Assembly: GCA_041685075.1 (NCBI GenBank)
Contig: JAWLGN010000226.1
Span: 1 to 8,933 of the forward strand
Source of the DNA: JAMCRM01 sp041685075
GTDB taxonomy: Bacteria > Acidobacteriota > Terriglobia > Bryobacterales > Bryobacteraceae
DNA length: 8,933 nt
Direction of reading: 5' to 3'
Positions 1 to 5,992 of this stretch are shown here, in pieces (position 1 is the first letter of the stretch; every line of letters begins with the position of its first letter). The translations under genes and the position numbers were made by a program. The notes below the pieces were generated by a model, which saw nothing but the letters and a program-made list of their open reading frames with translations, made no database searches and had not been told where the DNA came from.

Positions 1-89
1 AATCCACGCTCGAAGGCGTCTTCCGCACCTTGACCGGCTCCGATGGCCAGGACCCCGGCGTCGCCCGGATACTCGCGGCGCTGCGATGA
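1..89 (+). CDS. ABC transporter ATP-binding protein, C-terminal end only (partial)
   Basis: An open frame enters from the left edge (first full codon at position 3) and ends in TGA at 87-89. It encodes about 28 residues, beginning STLEGVFRTLTG. The 'LEgvFrtLTG' pattern is typical of the extreme C-terminus of ABC-2-type ATPase subunits. The stop overlaps the ATG of the downstream permease in an ATGA arrangement (86-89), which implies translational coupling and a two-gene transporter operon. No Walker motif lies in the window, so the identification rests on the short tail and on the permease neighbour. Confidence 0.7.
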   Translation, partial: STLEGVFRTLTGSDGQDPGVARILAALR

Positions 90-1717
90 TGAAGGCGCTT
101 CATGCAACGGTGCGCCGTATCCTCCGCGGCCCGCGCGCGTCCGCATGGCTCCGCCGATGCGGCATCCACCCCCGCCGCTACTGGCTGCTCGTCGATCTGT
201 TCGGCGAGCTGAGCGACCGCGGCGAGGTCCTCGAAGAGCTGGGCAGAAACCAGGTGGCCCTGCGGGTCATGGTCTGGATCTACGCGGCCATGACCGCCCT
301 CATCAGCGTGGTCCTGGTCGGACGCATGCCTCCGGCAACGTACCTGGCGGCCTTTCTGCTCTTCACCGCCTTCATTGTGCTCACCGTGCTGCTCCTGGAG
401 GCCGGCAACAGCCTGGTCAACCCGGTCGAAAGCCTGGCGCTGGCGCACCAGCCGGTGGACTCCCCCACCCACACGGCCGCAAAACTGACCCACCTGGGCA
501 GCATCGTTCTCTACCTGGTGCCCGCGCTCAACGCCATCCCGGCGGCCGTCGCCCTGATCTCGGAATCAACTCCCTGGTTCTATCCAGCCATTCACCTGGC
601 TGCCGCCTTTGCCGTCGGCATTGTGGCCGCCATGCTCTGCTGCTCCTTCTACGGCTGGATCATCCGGCTGATGCCGGCCGAACGGCTGAAGGGAGCCGCG
701 CAGTTCGCCGCCGCCATTCCCTTCCTGGGTATGATCTGCTGGCAGCCTCTGCGGAAGGCCCTCGCCGCGGTCAACGTGATGGATTGGCTGCCCGCGCAGC
801 CGGCTCTCCGGGGCGGGTTGTACGCCCTGCTGGGAGCCGGTGCGGTGGCCTTGGTGGCGATGGGTATCCGCTCGCTCTCGGCCGACTACCTGCTGCGCAT
901 CGCCGCCGGAGCCGCCGGGCGCCCGGCCAAAGCGGCGCCGCCTCGCCGCTCGCTCCCGGCCGCCCTGGCCGCCCGCTTCTTCGGAGGACAGGCCGCCCGC
1001 GCCGGCTGCGCCTTCGTCTGCCAAATGGCCCGCCGCGATTTTCAGTTCCGCCGCCAGGTGCTCTTCATGGTCGCGTTCCTGGTCCTCGGGCAGGCGCCCC
1101 TCCTCTGGGGCGCCTGGCGGGCGGACCCCTTCGTCACCCGGCTCTCGCCGGCGCACCTGCTGCCCCACCTCGTCGGCTTCCTGCTCTTTATGATCTGCAG
1201 TTTTCTGGCGTATGGCACCGGCTACAAGGGCGCCTGGATTTTCCTGCTGGTTCCGCCGCGCGCCTTTGCTCCCTTCGCCCGGGGCGTCTATGCGGCGTTA
1301 TGGTTCCCCTTGATCGTTCTGCACGCGGCCGTCTTCCTGCTCCTCGCCTGGCCCTGGGGCCTGTGGCACGCCGGGCTGTTCGCCGCCTATAGCGCCGCCG
1401 TCAGCTCCCTCTACCTGGCGCTGGATCTGCGGATGATCAAGGCCGCGCCCTTCAGCCAGCAGTTCGACGCCACGCGCGGCGCCGCCGTCCTGCCACTCAT
1501 CATCCTGGGCGGCATCGGAATGGCGATTGCCGCCGGGCTCCAGATCCTGCTGGTCTTTCGCTCCCCCGCCGTTACCGCCGCGGTGGCGCCGGTGGTTGCC
1601 GCGGCGGCGTACTTCCTCACTCGCGCTTCCCTCGGCGCGCTTGAAGATTCCATCCGCCGCAACCTCCCGCTCCCTTCGGAGGGCGCCGCAACCCTCTTCA
1701 AGGAAATCCCGGTCTGA
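86..1717 (+). CDS. ABC-2-type transporter permease, large multi-pass membrane protein
   Basis: The protein has 543 residues and a basic cytoplasmic N-terminus (about residues 1-58). It then carries hydrophobic helices starting near residues 60-79, 84-105, 137-158 and 165-190, and a second helix cluster after about residue 345; I estimate 10-12 helices in all. A soluble stretch around residues 285-340 is rich in Arg, Ala and Pro and separates two membrane halves. The segment near residues 107-125 (GNSLVNPVESLALAHQPV) resembles the cytoplasmic 'NP-E-L---P' segment of ABC-2 exporters. The ATG at 86 overlaps the stop of the upstream ATPase; an ATG at 89 is an equally possible start. The likely role is the membrane channel of an exporter whose ATPase ends at 89. 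The substrate cannot be read from the sequence. The gene is convergent with the HU gene. Confidence 0.8.
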   Translation: MMKALHATVRRILRGPRASAWLRRCGIHPRRYWLLVDLFGELSDRGEVLEELGRNQVALRVMVWIYAAMTALISVVLVGRMPPATYLAAFLLFTAFIVLTVLLLEAGNSLVNPVESLALAHQPVDSPTHTAAKLTHLGSIVLYLVPALNAIPAAVALISESTPWFYPAIHLAAAFAVGIVAAMLCCSFYGWIIRLMPAERLKGAAQFAAAIPFLGMICWQPLRKALAAVNVMDWLPAQPALRGGLYALLGAGAVALVAMGIRSLSADYLLRIAAGAAGRPAKAAPPRRSLPAALAARFFGGQAARAGCAFVCQMARRDFQFRRQVLFMVAFLVLGQAPLLWGAWRADPFVTRLSPAHLLPHLVGFLLFMICSFLAYGTGYKGAWIFLLVPPRAFAPFARGVYAALWFPLIVLHAAVFLLLAWPWGLWHAGLFAAYSAAVSSLYLALDLRMIKAAPFSQQFDATRGAAVLPLIILGGIGMAIAAGLQILLVFRSPAVTAAVAPVVAAAAYFLTRASLGALEDSIRRNLPLPSEGAATLFKEIPV

Positions 1718-1740
1718 CGCGCCGGCGTCCTGACAAACAA

Positions 1741-1774
1741 AAACCCCGCGAGGCACTGACAGGCCGCGGGGCTT
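1741..1774 (-). terminator. Intrinsic terminator of the HU gene
   Basis: A perfect 7-bp stem pairs CCCCGCG (1744-1750) with CGCGGGG (1765-1771) around a 14-base loop. Read on the minus strand, it is followed by TTTTTGTTTGT, a good U-tract. It starts about 27 bases past the HU stop. On the plus strand the hairpin is followed only by CTTCC, so it is a weak terminator for the convergent ABC permease. Confidence 0.85.
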
Positions 1775-1800
1775 CCGGTGGGGGACGCTGGCGCGCCCGT

Positions 1801-2103
1801 TTATTTCTTCTTCGGCGGAACGATGGCGTCTTTGGCGGCCTTCGCCACCCGGAACTTCACCACCTTCTTAGCCGGGATCTTGATCGACTCGCCCGTCGCC
1901 GGGTTCCGGCCCATGCGCGCCTTCCGGTCCACGCGCACCAACCGTCCCAGGCCGGGCAGCACGAACACCCCGTTCTTTTTTACTTCGCTCACCGCGAGGC
2001 TGGAGAGGCAATCCAGCATCTGGCGGGCGGTTTTGTTATTCACTTCGCAGTTCTCAGCAATGGTTCTCACCAACTGAGTCTGCGTCATTCTCTGATTGGC
2101 CAT
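1801..2103 (-). CDS. HU-family nucleoid DNA-binding protein
   Basis: The protein has 100 residues, slightly longer than the usual 90. Visible hallmarks are an N-terminal helical region (about residues 6-45), the 'LPGLGRL' turn (about residues 49-55), the family signature GRNPATGE (about residues 65-72) in the DNA-binding arm, and the C-terminal segment KKVVKFRVAKAAKDAI. It ends in a basic PPKKK tail. Proteins of this family act as dimers that bend and compact DNA. The start at 2103 is supported by AAGGAG four bases upstream; the alternative Met6 would lie too far from it. The gene appears monocistronic, with its own promoter and terminator. Whether it is an HU homodimer, one of several HU paralogues or an IHF-like subunit cannot be decided here. 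Confidence 0.95.
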   Translation of the reverse strand: MANQRMTQTQLVRTIAENCEVNNKTARQMLDCLSSLAVSEVKKNGVFVLPGLGRLVRVDRKARMGRNPATGESIKIPAKKVVKFRVAKAAKDAIVPPKKK

Positions 2104-2107
2104 AAAT

Positions 2108-2113
2108 CTCCTT
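2108..2113 (-). promoter_or_regulatory. Ribosome binding site of the HU gene
   Basis: AAGGAG on the minus strand lies four bases before the ATG at 2103. It fixes the start codon. Confidence 0.8.
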
Positions 2114-2232
2114 GTGATCCTCCCGTCCTTGTTACCGGACTTTCGCAGGTAGCTTCTCCATCTGTCCTGCGCAACATCACCATCGAACAGGAAGGCGGAC
2201 TACTCACGCGAGCAGCCCGTCTGATCGATTCA

Positions 2233-2262
2233 ATGATACGGGAAGGTGGTTTTCGATGTAAA
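2233..2262 (-). promoter_or_regulatory. Sigma70-like promoter of the HU gene
   Basis: On the minus strand a -35 box TTTACA (2257-2262, 5 of 6 to consensus) and a -10 box TATCAT (2233-2238, 5 of 6) are separated by 18 bases. Transcription would begin near 2226, giving a leader of about 120 bases before the HU start. I see no recognisable riboswitch in that leader. The -35 box lies in the tail just past the recA-like hairpin, so the two elements abut. Confidence 0.6.
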
Positions 2263-2272
2263 GAGAAATGCG

Positions 2273-2294
2273 CTTGAAAACCGCGTTTTTCAAG
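2273..2294. terminator. Hairpin after the recA-like gene, terminator-like on both strands
   Basis: A perfect 8-bp inverted repeat pairs CTTGAAAA (2273-2280) with TTTTCAAG (2287-2294) around a six-base loop. On the minus strand it lies 33 bases past the recA-like stop and is followed by a T-rich but interrupted tail (CGCATTTCTCTTT). On the plus strand it is followed by GG and six Ts, a better U-tract, although no plus-strand gene is present upstream. It could end the ABC/recA-like transcript and block antisense transcription into that gene. Confidence 0.55.
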
Positions 2295-2327
2295 GGTTTT
2301 TTGTATATCGTGGGCTTCGGGAGCCTG

Positions 2328-3188
2328 TCAATCGCGGGTTACAAGGCCCAGGGCGCGGCGCGTGGCCCGTTGAAGCGCCTTCCGCGACGCTGGATCGGCA
2401 TCCGGCGATGTGAGACCGCAGCGCGCCGCGCATGCCAGCAGGTCCTCTTCGCGCGCGATCCCGCTTCCATACCGGATCATGAAAGATGCTTCACGATAGG
2501 GCGGCGCCAGGCGGTTCTTCACGACCCGCACCCGCACCCGGATGCCGCCCTCGATGCGCTCCACCGGCCGCACCTCCGCGCGCAGCGCCGCATGCAGCCG
2601 CAGCGAGGGACCGCCCGCGGTCGTCTCCATCCCGCCCGCCGGCCCGCGCCCCCGCAACTGGTTGACGAACAGCAAGCAGCAGCCCGTGCGCGCGGCCGCC
2701 GCCGCGAGCTTGCGCAACCCCTGCTCCAGCATGCGCTGCTGCATCCCCGTGCTGTTCTCCGCCGGCCCGCCCTCGAGTTCCAGCCGGGGCGCCAGCGCCG
2801 CCGCCGAGTCCACCACCACCATCTCCACCGCGCGCGAGGCCGCCAGTTGCAGCGCCATCTCCAGCGCCTGCTCCCCGCACTCCGGGCGCGACAGCAACAA
2901 CCGCTCCGGCGTCACTCCCAGCGCCTGCGCGTAGTTCGTGTCCAGCGCGTGGTCGGCGTCCAGGAAAGCCGCGGTGCCGCCCCGCCGCTGCGCCTCCGCC
3001 GCCGCGTGCAGCGCGATGGTGGTCTTGCCGCTCGCCTCCGGCCCGTACAACTCCGTGATGCGACCGCAGGGAAAGCCGCCCCCCAGCGCCCAGTCCAGCG
3101 AGATCGCTCCCGAGGAGATCGCCCCGGCGCTGCGCCCCGGCGCCAGGTCTCCCGGCGCCGCCATGGCAGGCTTTTCGGTCTCGCTCAT
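2328..3188 (-). CDS. Divergent, short RecA-family recombinase/ATPase
   Basis: The protein has 286 residues, against about 350 for canonical RecA. The RecA core is clear: SGAISLDWALGGG at about 26-38, Walker A GPEASGKT at 49-56, FLDADHALD at 75-83, Walker B VVVDSAAAL at 124-132, NQLRG at 176-180, METTAGG at 187-193 and VVKNRLAPP at 222-230. Several features differ from E. coli RecA. The N-terminal helix used for filament packing is largely missing. The catalytic Glu96 position is Asp (D79). The L1 loop reads EGG in place of EGE. The L2 loop is about two residues shorter and lacks the Phe203 region. Lys250 is Arg (R226). The C-terminal domain is reduced to about 40 residues with no acidic tail. 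The gene lies 32 bases after the ABC transporter gene and is probably cotranscribed with it. No strong Shine-Dalgarno sequence precedes the ATG at 3188. It could be a second, specialised RecA or a lineage-specific housekeeping RecA. An ImuA-like role is less likely because no ImuB or DnaE2 gene is adjacent and the RecA motifs are well kept. Confidence 0.88.
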   Translation of the reverse strand: MSETEKPAMAAPGDLAPGRSAGAISSGAISLDWALGGGFPCGRITELYGPEASGKTTIALHAAAEAQRRGGTAAFLDADHALDTNYAQALGVTPERLLLSRPECGEQALEMALQLAASRAVEMVVVDSAAALAPRLELEGGPAENSTGMQQRMLEQGLRKLAAAAARTGCCLLFVNQLRGRGPAGGMETTAGGPSLRLHAALRAEVRPVERIEGGIRVRVRVVKNRLAPPYREASFMIRYGSGIAREEDLLACAARCGLTSPDADPASRKALQRATRRALGLVTRD

Positions 3189-3220
3189 GCTGTCATGGTA
3201 TTCGCTTTCGCCGCCGGGGG

Positions 3221-4996
3221 CTACGCGCTGATAGCCAGCTCCGGCTCCGCCGCTTCGCTCTCGCAGGTGGCTTGCAGCCGGGCCATCTCCGCGTACCAGC
3301 CGCCCCGCCGCACCAGTTCCGCGTGCGTGCCCTGTTCGAGGATGCCCCCAGGGCCGAACACCACGATGCGATGCGCCAGCTTCCGCACCGTGGAGAGCCG
3401 GTGCGCGATGATGATGGCGGTGCGCCCCTCCAGGTACGGCTCCAGGTTTTCCAGCACCCGCGCCTCGGTCTCCGAATCGAGCGCGCTGGTGAATTCATCG
3501 AGCACCAGGATCCTGCGCCGCTGGTCCAGCGCAATCACCGCCTGCGCCAGCGCCACCCGCTGCTGCTGTCCCTTCGACAGCGTCAGCCCGCCCTGCCCGA
3601 TGCGCGTCCCGTACTGCTCCGGCATCCGCAGGATGTCGTCGTGGATGGCCGCTACCTCGGCCGCCCGCACCACCTCGCCGAAGCTCGCCTCCGGGCGCGT
3701 GATCCGGATGGCGTCCACCAGCCGCATCCCGGAGAAGAAGATTCCGCCGTTCTGCGAGACGTAGGCGAACCTGCCCCGCAACTCCTCGAGCGGCCACTCC
3801 CGTACGTCCTTGCCGCACACCAACACGCCGCCCTCTTCCACGTCGTACATGCGCGACAGCAGGTTGTGCAGCGTGGTCTTCCCGCAGCCCGACCGGCCCA
3901 CGATTCCCAGCACCTTCCCCGGCTCCACGTGCAGCGTGAAGCCGTCCAGCACGCGGCGCCCGTTGCCGTATCCGAAACCGACGTTGTCGATCCGAATCCC
4001 CGGCGGCGCCTCCGCCGGAGCCGGCGCGGCGTCCGGGCGGTCGGCGATCGAGGGCTTCTCCTCGAGCATCCGTACCAGGCTGCGCGTCGGTTCCAGCCCG
4101 TCGTAGAGCCGCTCCAGCAGCGAGGCGTAGCCGCTGAAGGAGGCCAGCAACTGCTCGGTGAGCATGTTCAGGTACATCAGCAGCGCGGGGTCCAGCGTCC
4201 CCTCGCGGTATTGCCAGAACCAGTAGCCCTGGCAGCCGCGCTTGGCCGCCGACACCACCATGTTGCGCCACCATCCGTAGCGCGCCGCCAGCCGCGCCTC
4301 CGCCAGCCCTTCCCGAACGATATCCTCTTGCAGCGCGCGGTAGTCGCCCAGCACGCGTCCCGTCTGTCCGTACTGCACCAGCGGCTGCACCGCCTCCACG
4401 CTCTCCGCGAACAGACCGAAGTCCCGCGCGTAGTTCTGATACCTCCGTCGCGCGTGCGGGCGCCGGCGCCGGTTCTCCTTCAGCGTTAGCCACATGAACA
4501 CTCCCAGCGCGCCCAACACCGCCGGCGTCGTCCGGGGAGTGAACATCACCAGGGGAACCATGCTGAACCCGGTCTGGATCAGCGCCGGGCACAGCTCGCG
4601 GCTCAGGCTCTCCACCGTCTGGGTCACCTTGCCGACCCCGTTGTTCACCTCTCCCACCAGCGTCCCGGAACTTTTCCGCTGGTGCCATTCGAGCGGCATC
4701 CGCAGCACCTTAGCCAGCGCCGTGCCGCGCAGGTGCCCGAACAACGGAAAGCTGATGCGCGAGGAGAACCGCCGGTTCAGCCCCAGGTCGAAGCCCAGGT
4801 AGCCGGCGTCGAACAGCAGGAAGGCCGCCACGAAAGCCCATTCCGGGATCTCGCGATGTTCGGTGCACAACCGCAGCGCCCAAACCAGTGAAAATCCGCC
4901 GGCCACCAGCAGCCCCTGTCGCAGGGCCACTCCAGCGACAAAAATCCTGTATTCGCGGCCAAATGGCCGCACCATTTGCCAAACCTGGCGGTGCAT
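3221..4996 (-). CDS. ABC exporter, fused transmembrane and ATPase domains (MsbA/ABCB type)
   Basis: The start at 4996 gives 591 residues and has AGGGG just upstream; the open frame continues to 5161 but would then run into lpxA. The N-terminal half (about 1-310) is a membrane domain with hydrophobic segments near residues 18-40, 52-70 and 140-172. The C-terminal half is a nucleotide-binding domain with Walker A GRSGCGKT at about 367-374, Q-loop Gln near 415, signature LSKGQ at 473-477, Walker B ILVLDE ending near 501, D-loop SALD at 504-507 and H-loop His near 532. The signature has Lys where LSGGQ has its first Gly, a known but less common variant. Such half-transporters work as dimers and export lipids, drugs or peptides. 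Its position downstream of lpxA makes an MsbA-like lipid A flippase possible, but the sequence does not prove the substrate. A dedicated promoter lies upstream, and the recA-like gene follows after 32 bases. Confidence 0.88.
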   Translation of the reverse strand: MHRQVWQMVRPFGREYRIFVAGVALRQGLLVAGGFSLVWALRLCTEHREIPEWAFVAAFLLFDAGYLGFDLGLNRRFSSRISFPLFGHLRGTALAKVLRMPLEWHQRKSSGTLVGEVNNGVGKVTQTVESLSRELCPALIQTGFSMVPLVMFTPRTTPAVLGALGVFMWLTLKENRRRRPHARRRYQNYARDFGLFAESVEAVQPLVQYGQTGRVLGDYRALQEDIVREGLAEARLAARYGWWRNMVVSAAKRGCQGYWFWQYREGTLDPALLMYLNMLTEQLLASFSGYASLLERLYDGLEPTRSLVRMLEEKPSIADRPDAAPAPAEAPPGIRIDNVGFGYGNGRRVLDGFTLHVEPGKVLGIVGRSGCGKTTLHNLLSRMYDVEEGGVLVCGKDVREWPLEELRGRFAYVSQNGGIFFSGMRLVDAIRITRPEASFGEVVRAAEVAAIHDDILRMPEQYGTRIGQGGLTLSKGQQQRVALAQAVIALDQRRRILVLDEFTSALDSETEARVLENLEPYLEGRTAIIIAHRLSTVRKLAHRIVVFGPGGILEQGTHAELVRRGGWYAEMARLQATCESEAAEPELAISA

Positions 4997-5067
4997 GAAC
5001 CCCTGTCTTCCGGCGGTGATGTGAGTGGAGAAAACGGTGGACGAACGTGAGCGGCCGTACGATTTCG

Positions 5068-5097
5068 ATTGTAAAAATCCGCACCTTCCCGCGTCAA
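5068..5097 (-). promoter_or_regulatory. Promoter of the ABC exporter, nested in the lpxA terminator
   Basis: On the minus strand the -35 box TTGACG (5092-5097, 5 of 6) sits in the terminator loop. The -10 box TACAAT (5068-5073, 5 of 6) begins on the last T of the U-tract, with 18 bases between the boxes. The predicted transcription start is near 5061, about 65 bases before the ATG at 4996. This would separate expression of the ABC exporter and recA-like gene from lpxA. Confidence 0.6.
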
Positions 5098-5108
5098 GCG
5101 GGAAGCGG
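5073..5108 (-). terminator. Intrinsic terminator after lpxA
   Basis: Read on the minus strand, CTTCCCGC and GCGGGAAG form a perfect 8-bp stem (5098-5105 with 5085-5092) around a five-base loop. A further CCGC/GCGG pairing (5105-5108 with 5079-5082) is possible with a three-base bulge. ATTTTT (5073-5078) follows directly. It lies about 25 bases beyond the lpxA stop. Confidence 0.7.
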
Positions 5109-5132
5109 CATAAGTGTTTGTACCTGGGGAAC

Positions 5133-5963
5133 TTACTCTTTAACTTCCGGTGCTGCCGCAAGATACCGGCGCCGCCCCGGCCGGCAGATGCCCCGCTCGG
5201 ACCGCCGGATGAACTCCACCAGGTGCCGCACCTCGGCCGTCGGCTCCCCCTCCTCCAGCCGCGCCAGCGCCTCCTCCAGCCTCAACCCCGAGCGGTACAG
5301 CACCCTGTAGGCCCGCTTCAGCGCCCCGATCTGCGCCGCATCGAAGCCCGCGCGCTTCATCCCCACCACGTTCAGTCCCGCCGGCTCCACGTACAGACCC
5401 GAGTAAGTGAAAAACGGCGGCGCGTCCAGGTTCACCCGCGTGCCCCCGGCGATCATCGCCAGCCGCCCCACCTTCGAAAACTGGTGGATCGCCACTCCGC
5501 CCGAAACGAAGGCCTGGTCCTCGATCTCCACGTACCCCGCCACCAGCGCGCAACTGCAGATCACCGTCTCGTTGCCGATCCTGCAGTTGTGCGCGATGTG
5601 CCCCGAGGTCATGATGTAGTTGCCGTCGCCGATCTCTGTGGCGCTCTCCGGCTGCGTGCCGCGCGAGATCGTATAGTGCTCCCGGATGCGGTTTCCGTTG
5701 CCGATCCGCAGGTAGCTGCGCGCGCCCGTGAAGGCCTTATCCAGCGGATCGGTCCCCAGCACCGTGCCGGCGGAGATCTCGTTTCGCTCTCCCAGGGTGG
5801 TCCAGCGCTTCACGTAGACGTAGGGCTCCAGCACCGTGCAGGCGCCGATCTCGACGTCGCTTTCCACGACGCAGAACTCCCCGATGTGCACGCCCGGTCC
5901 GATGCGCGCGCCCGCGTCGACGCGAGCCGTGGGCGCCACTACCGCGGAGGGATCGATAGGCAT
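5133..5963 (-). CDS. lpxA: UDP-N-acetylglucosamine acyltransferase LpxA
   Basis: LpxA transfers a 3-hydroxyacyl chain from acyl carrier protein to the 3-OH of UDP-GlcNAc, the first step of lipid A synthesis, in the cytoplasm. The 276-residue length is close to the usual 262. The first ~190 residues show hexapeptide repeats of a left-handed beta-helix (such as IGPGVH, IGEFCV, IGDGNY, IGNETV). GHIAHNCRIGN places His122 and the catalytic His125 exactly at their E. coli numbers, and HQF puts His at 160. Gly173, the E. coli acyl-chain ruler position, is also Gly, which would fit a long (C14-like) acyl chain; that is an inference. The helical C-terminal part carries the family's NVVGMKRAGF and YRSGL segments. 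The gene is divergent from lpxD, and fabZ, lpxB and lpxC are not next to it. No clear Shine-Dalgarno sequence precedes the ATG at 5963. Confidence 0.96.
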   Translation of the reverse strand: MPIDPSAVVAPTARVDAGARIGPGVHIGEFCVVESDVEIGACTVLEPYVYVKRWTTLGERNEISAGTVLGTDPLDKAFTGARSYLRIGNGNRIREHYTISRGTQPESATEIGDGNYIMTSGHIAHNCRIGNETVICSCALVAGYVEIEDQAFVSGGVAIHQFSKVGRLAMIAGGTRVNLDAPPFFTYSGLYVEPAGLNVVGMKRAGFDAAQIGALKRAYRVLYRSGLRLEEALARLEEGEPTAEVRHLVEFIRRSERGICRPGRRRYLAAAPEVKE

Positions 5964-5992
5964 GATGGCTGCGAATTCTTTATCATAACTGC
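5964..5992. promoter_or_regulatory. 29-base divergent lpxA/lpxD intergenic region with overlapping -10-like boxes
   Basis: TATCAT on the plus strand (5981-5986) and TATGAT on the minus strand (5982-5987) resemble back-to-back -10 boxes for lpxD and lpxA. If used, the lpxD transcript would start at or next to its ATG (5993), making it leaderless, and lpxA would have a leader of about 12 bases. Neither gene has a recognisable Shine-Dalgarno sequence here, which fits, but I find no convincing -35 boxes on either side. Confidence 0.3.

Noticed and set aside
43..1392. 449-residue plus-strand frame inside the permease gene
   Set aside because: It is rich in Arg, Pro and Gly with no domain, and lies in a different frame of the well-supported membrane protein; it is a GC-rich shadow frame.
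1716..1729. GACGC/GCGTC hairpin at the permease stop, as its terminator
   Set aside because: The stem is only 5 bp and no T-tract follows on the plus strand, so it is not a convincing intrinsic terminator.
2268..3764. 498-residue plus-strand frame opposite the RecA-like and ABC exporter genes
   Set aside because: It is antisense to two genes with clear motifs, has low-complexity Arg/Ser/Pro-rich composition and lacks a credible start site.
4997..5161. N-terminal extension of the ABC exporter to an upstream ATG
   Set aside because: The extension overlaps the lpxA 3' end, crosses the terminator and promoter, is not exporter-like, and the start at 4996 has a Shine-Dalgarno sequence and the expected N-terminus.
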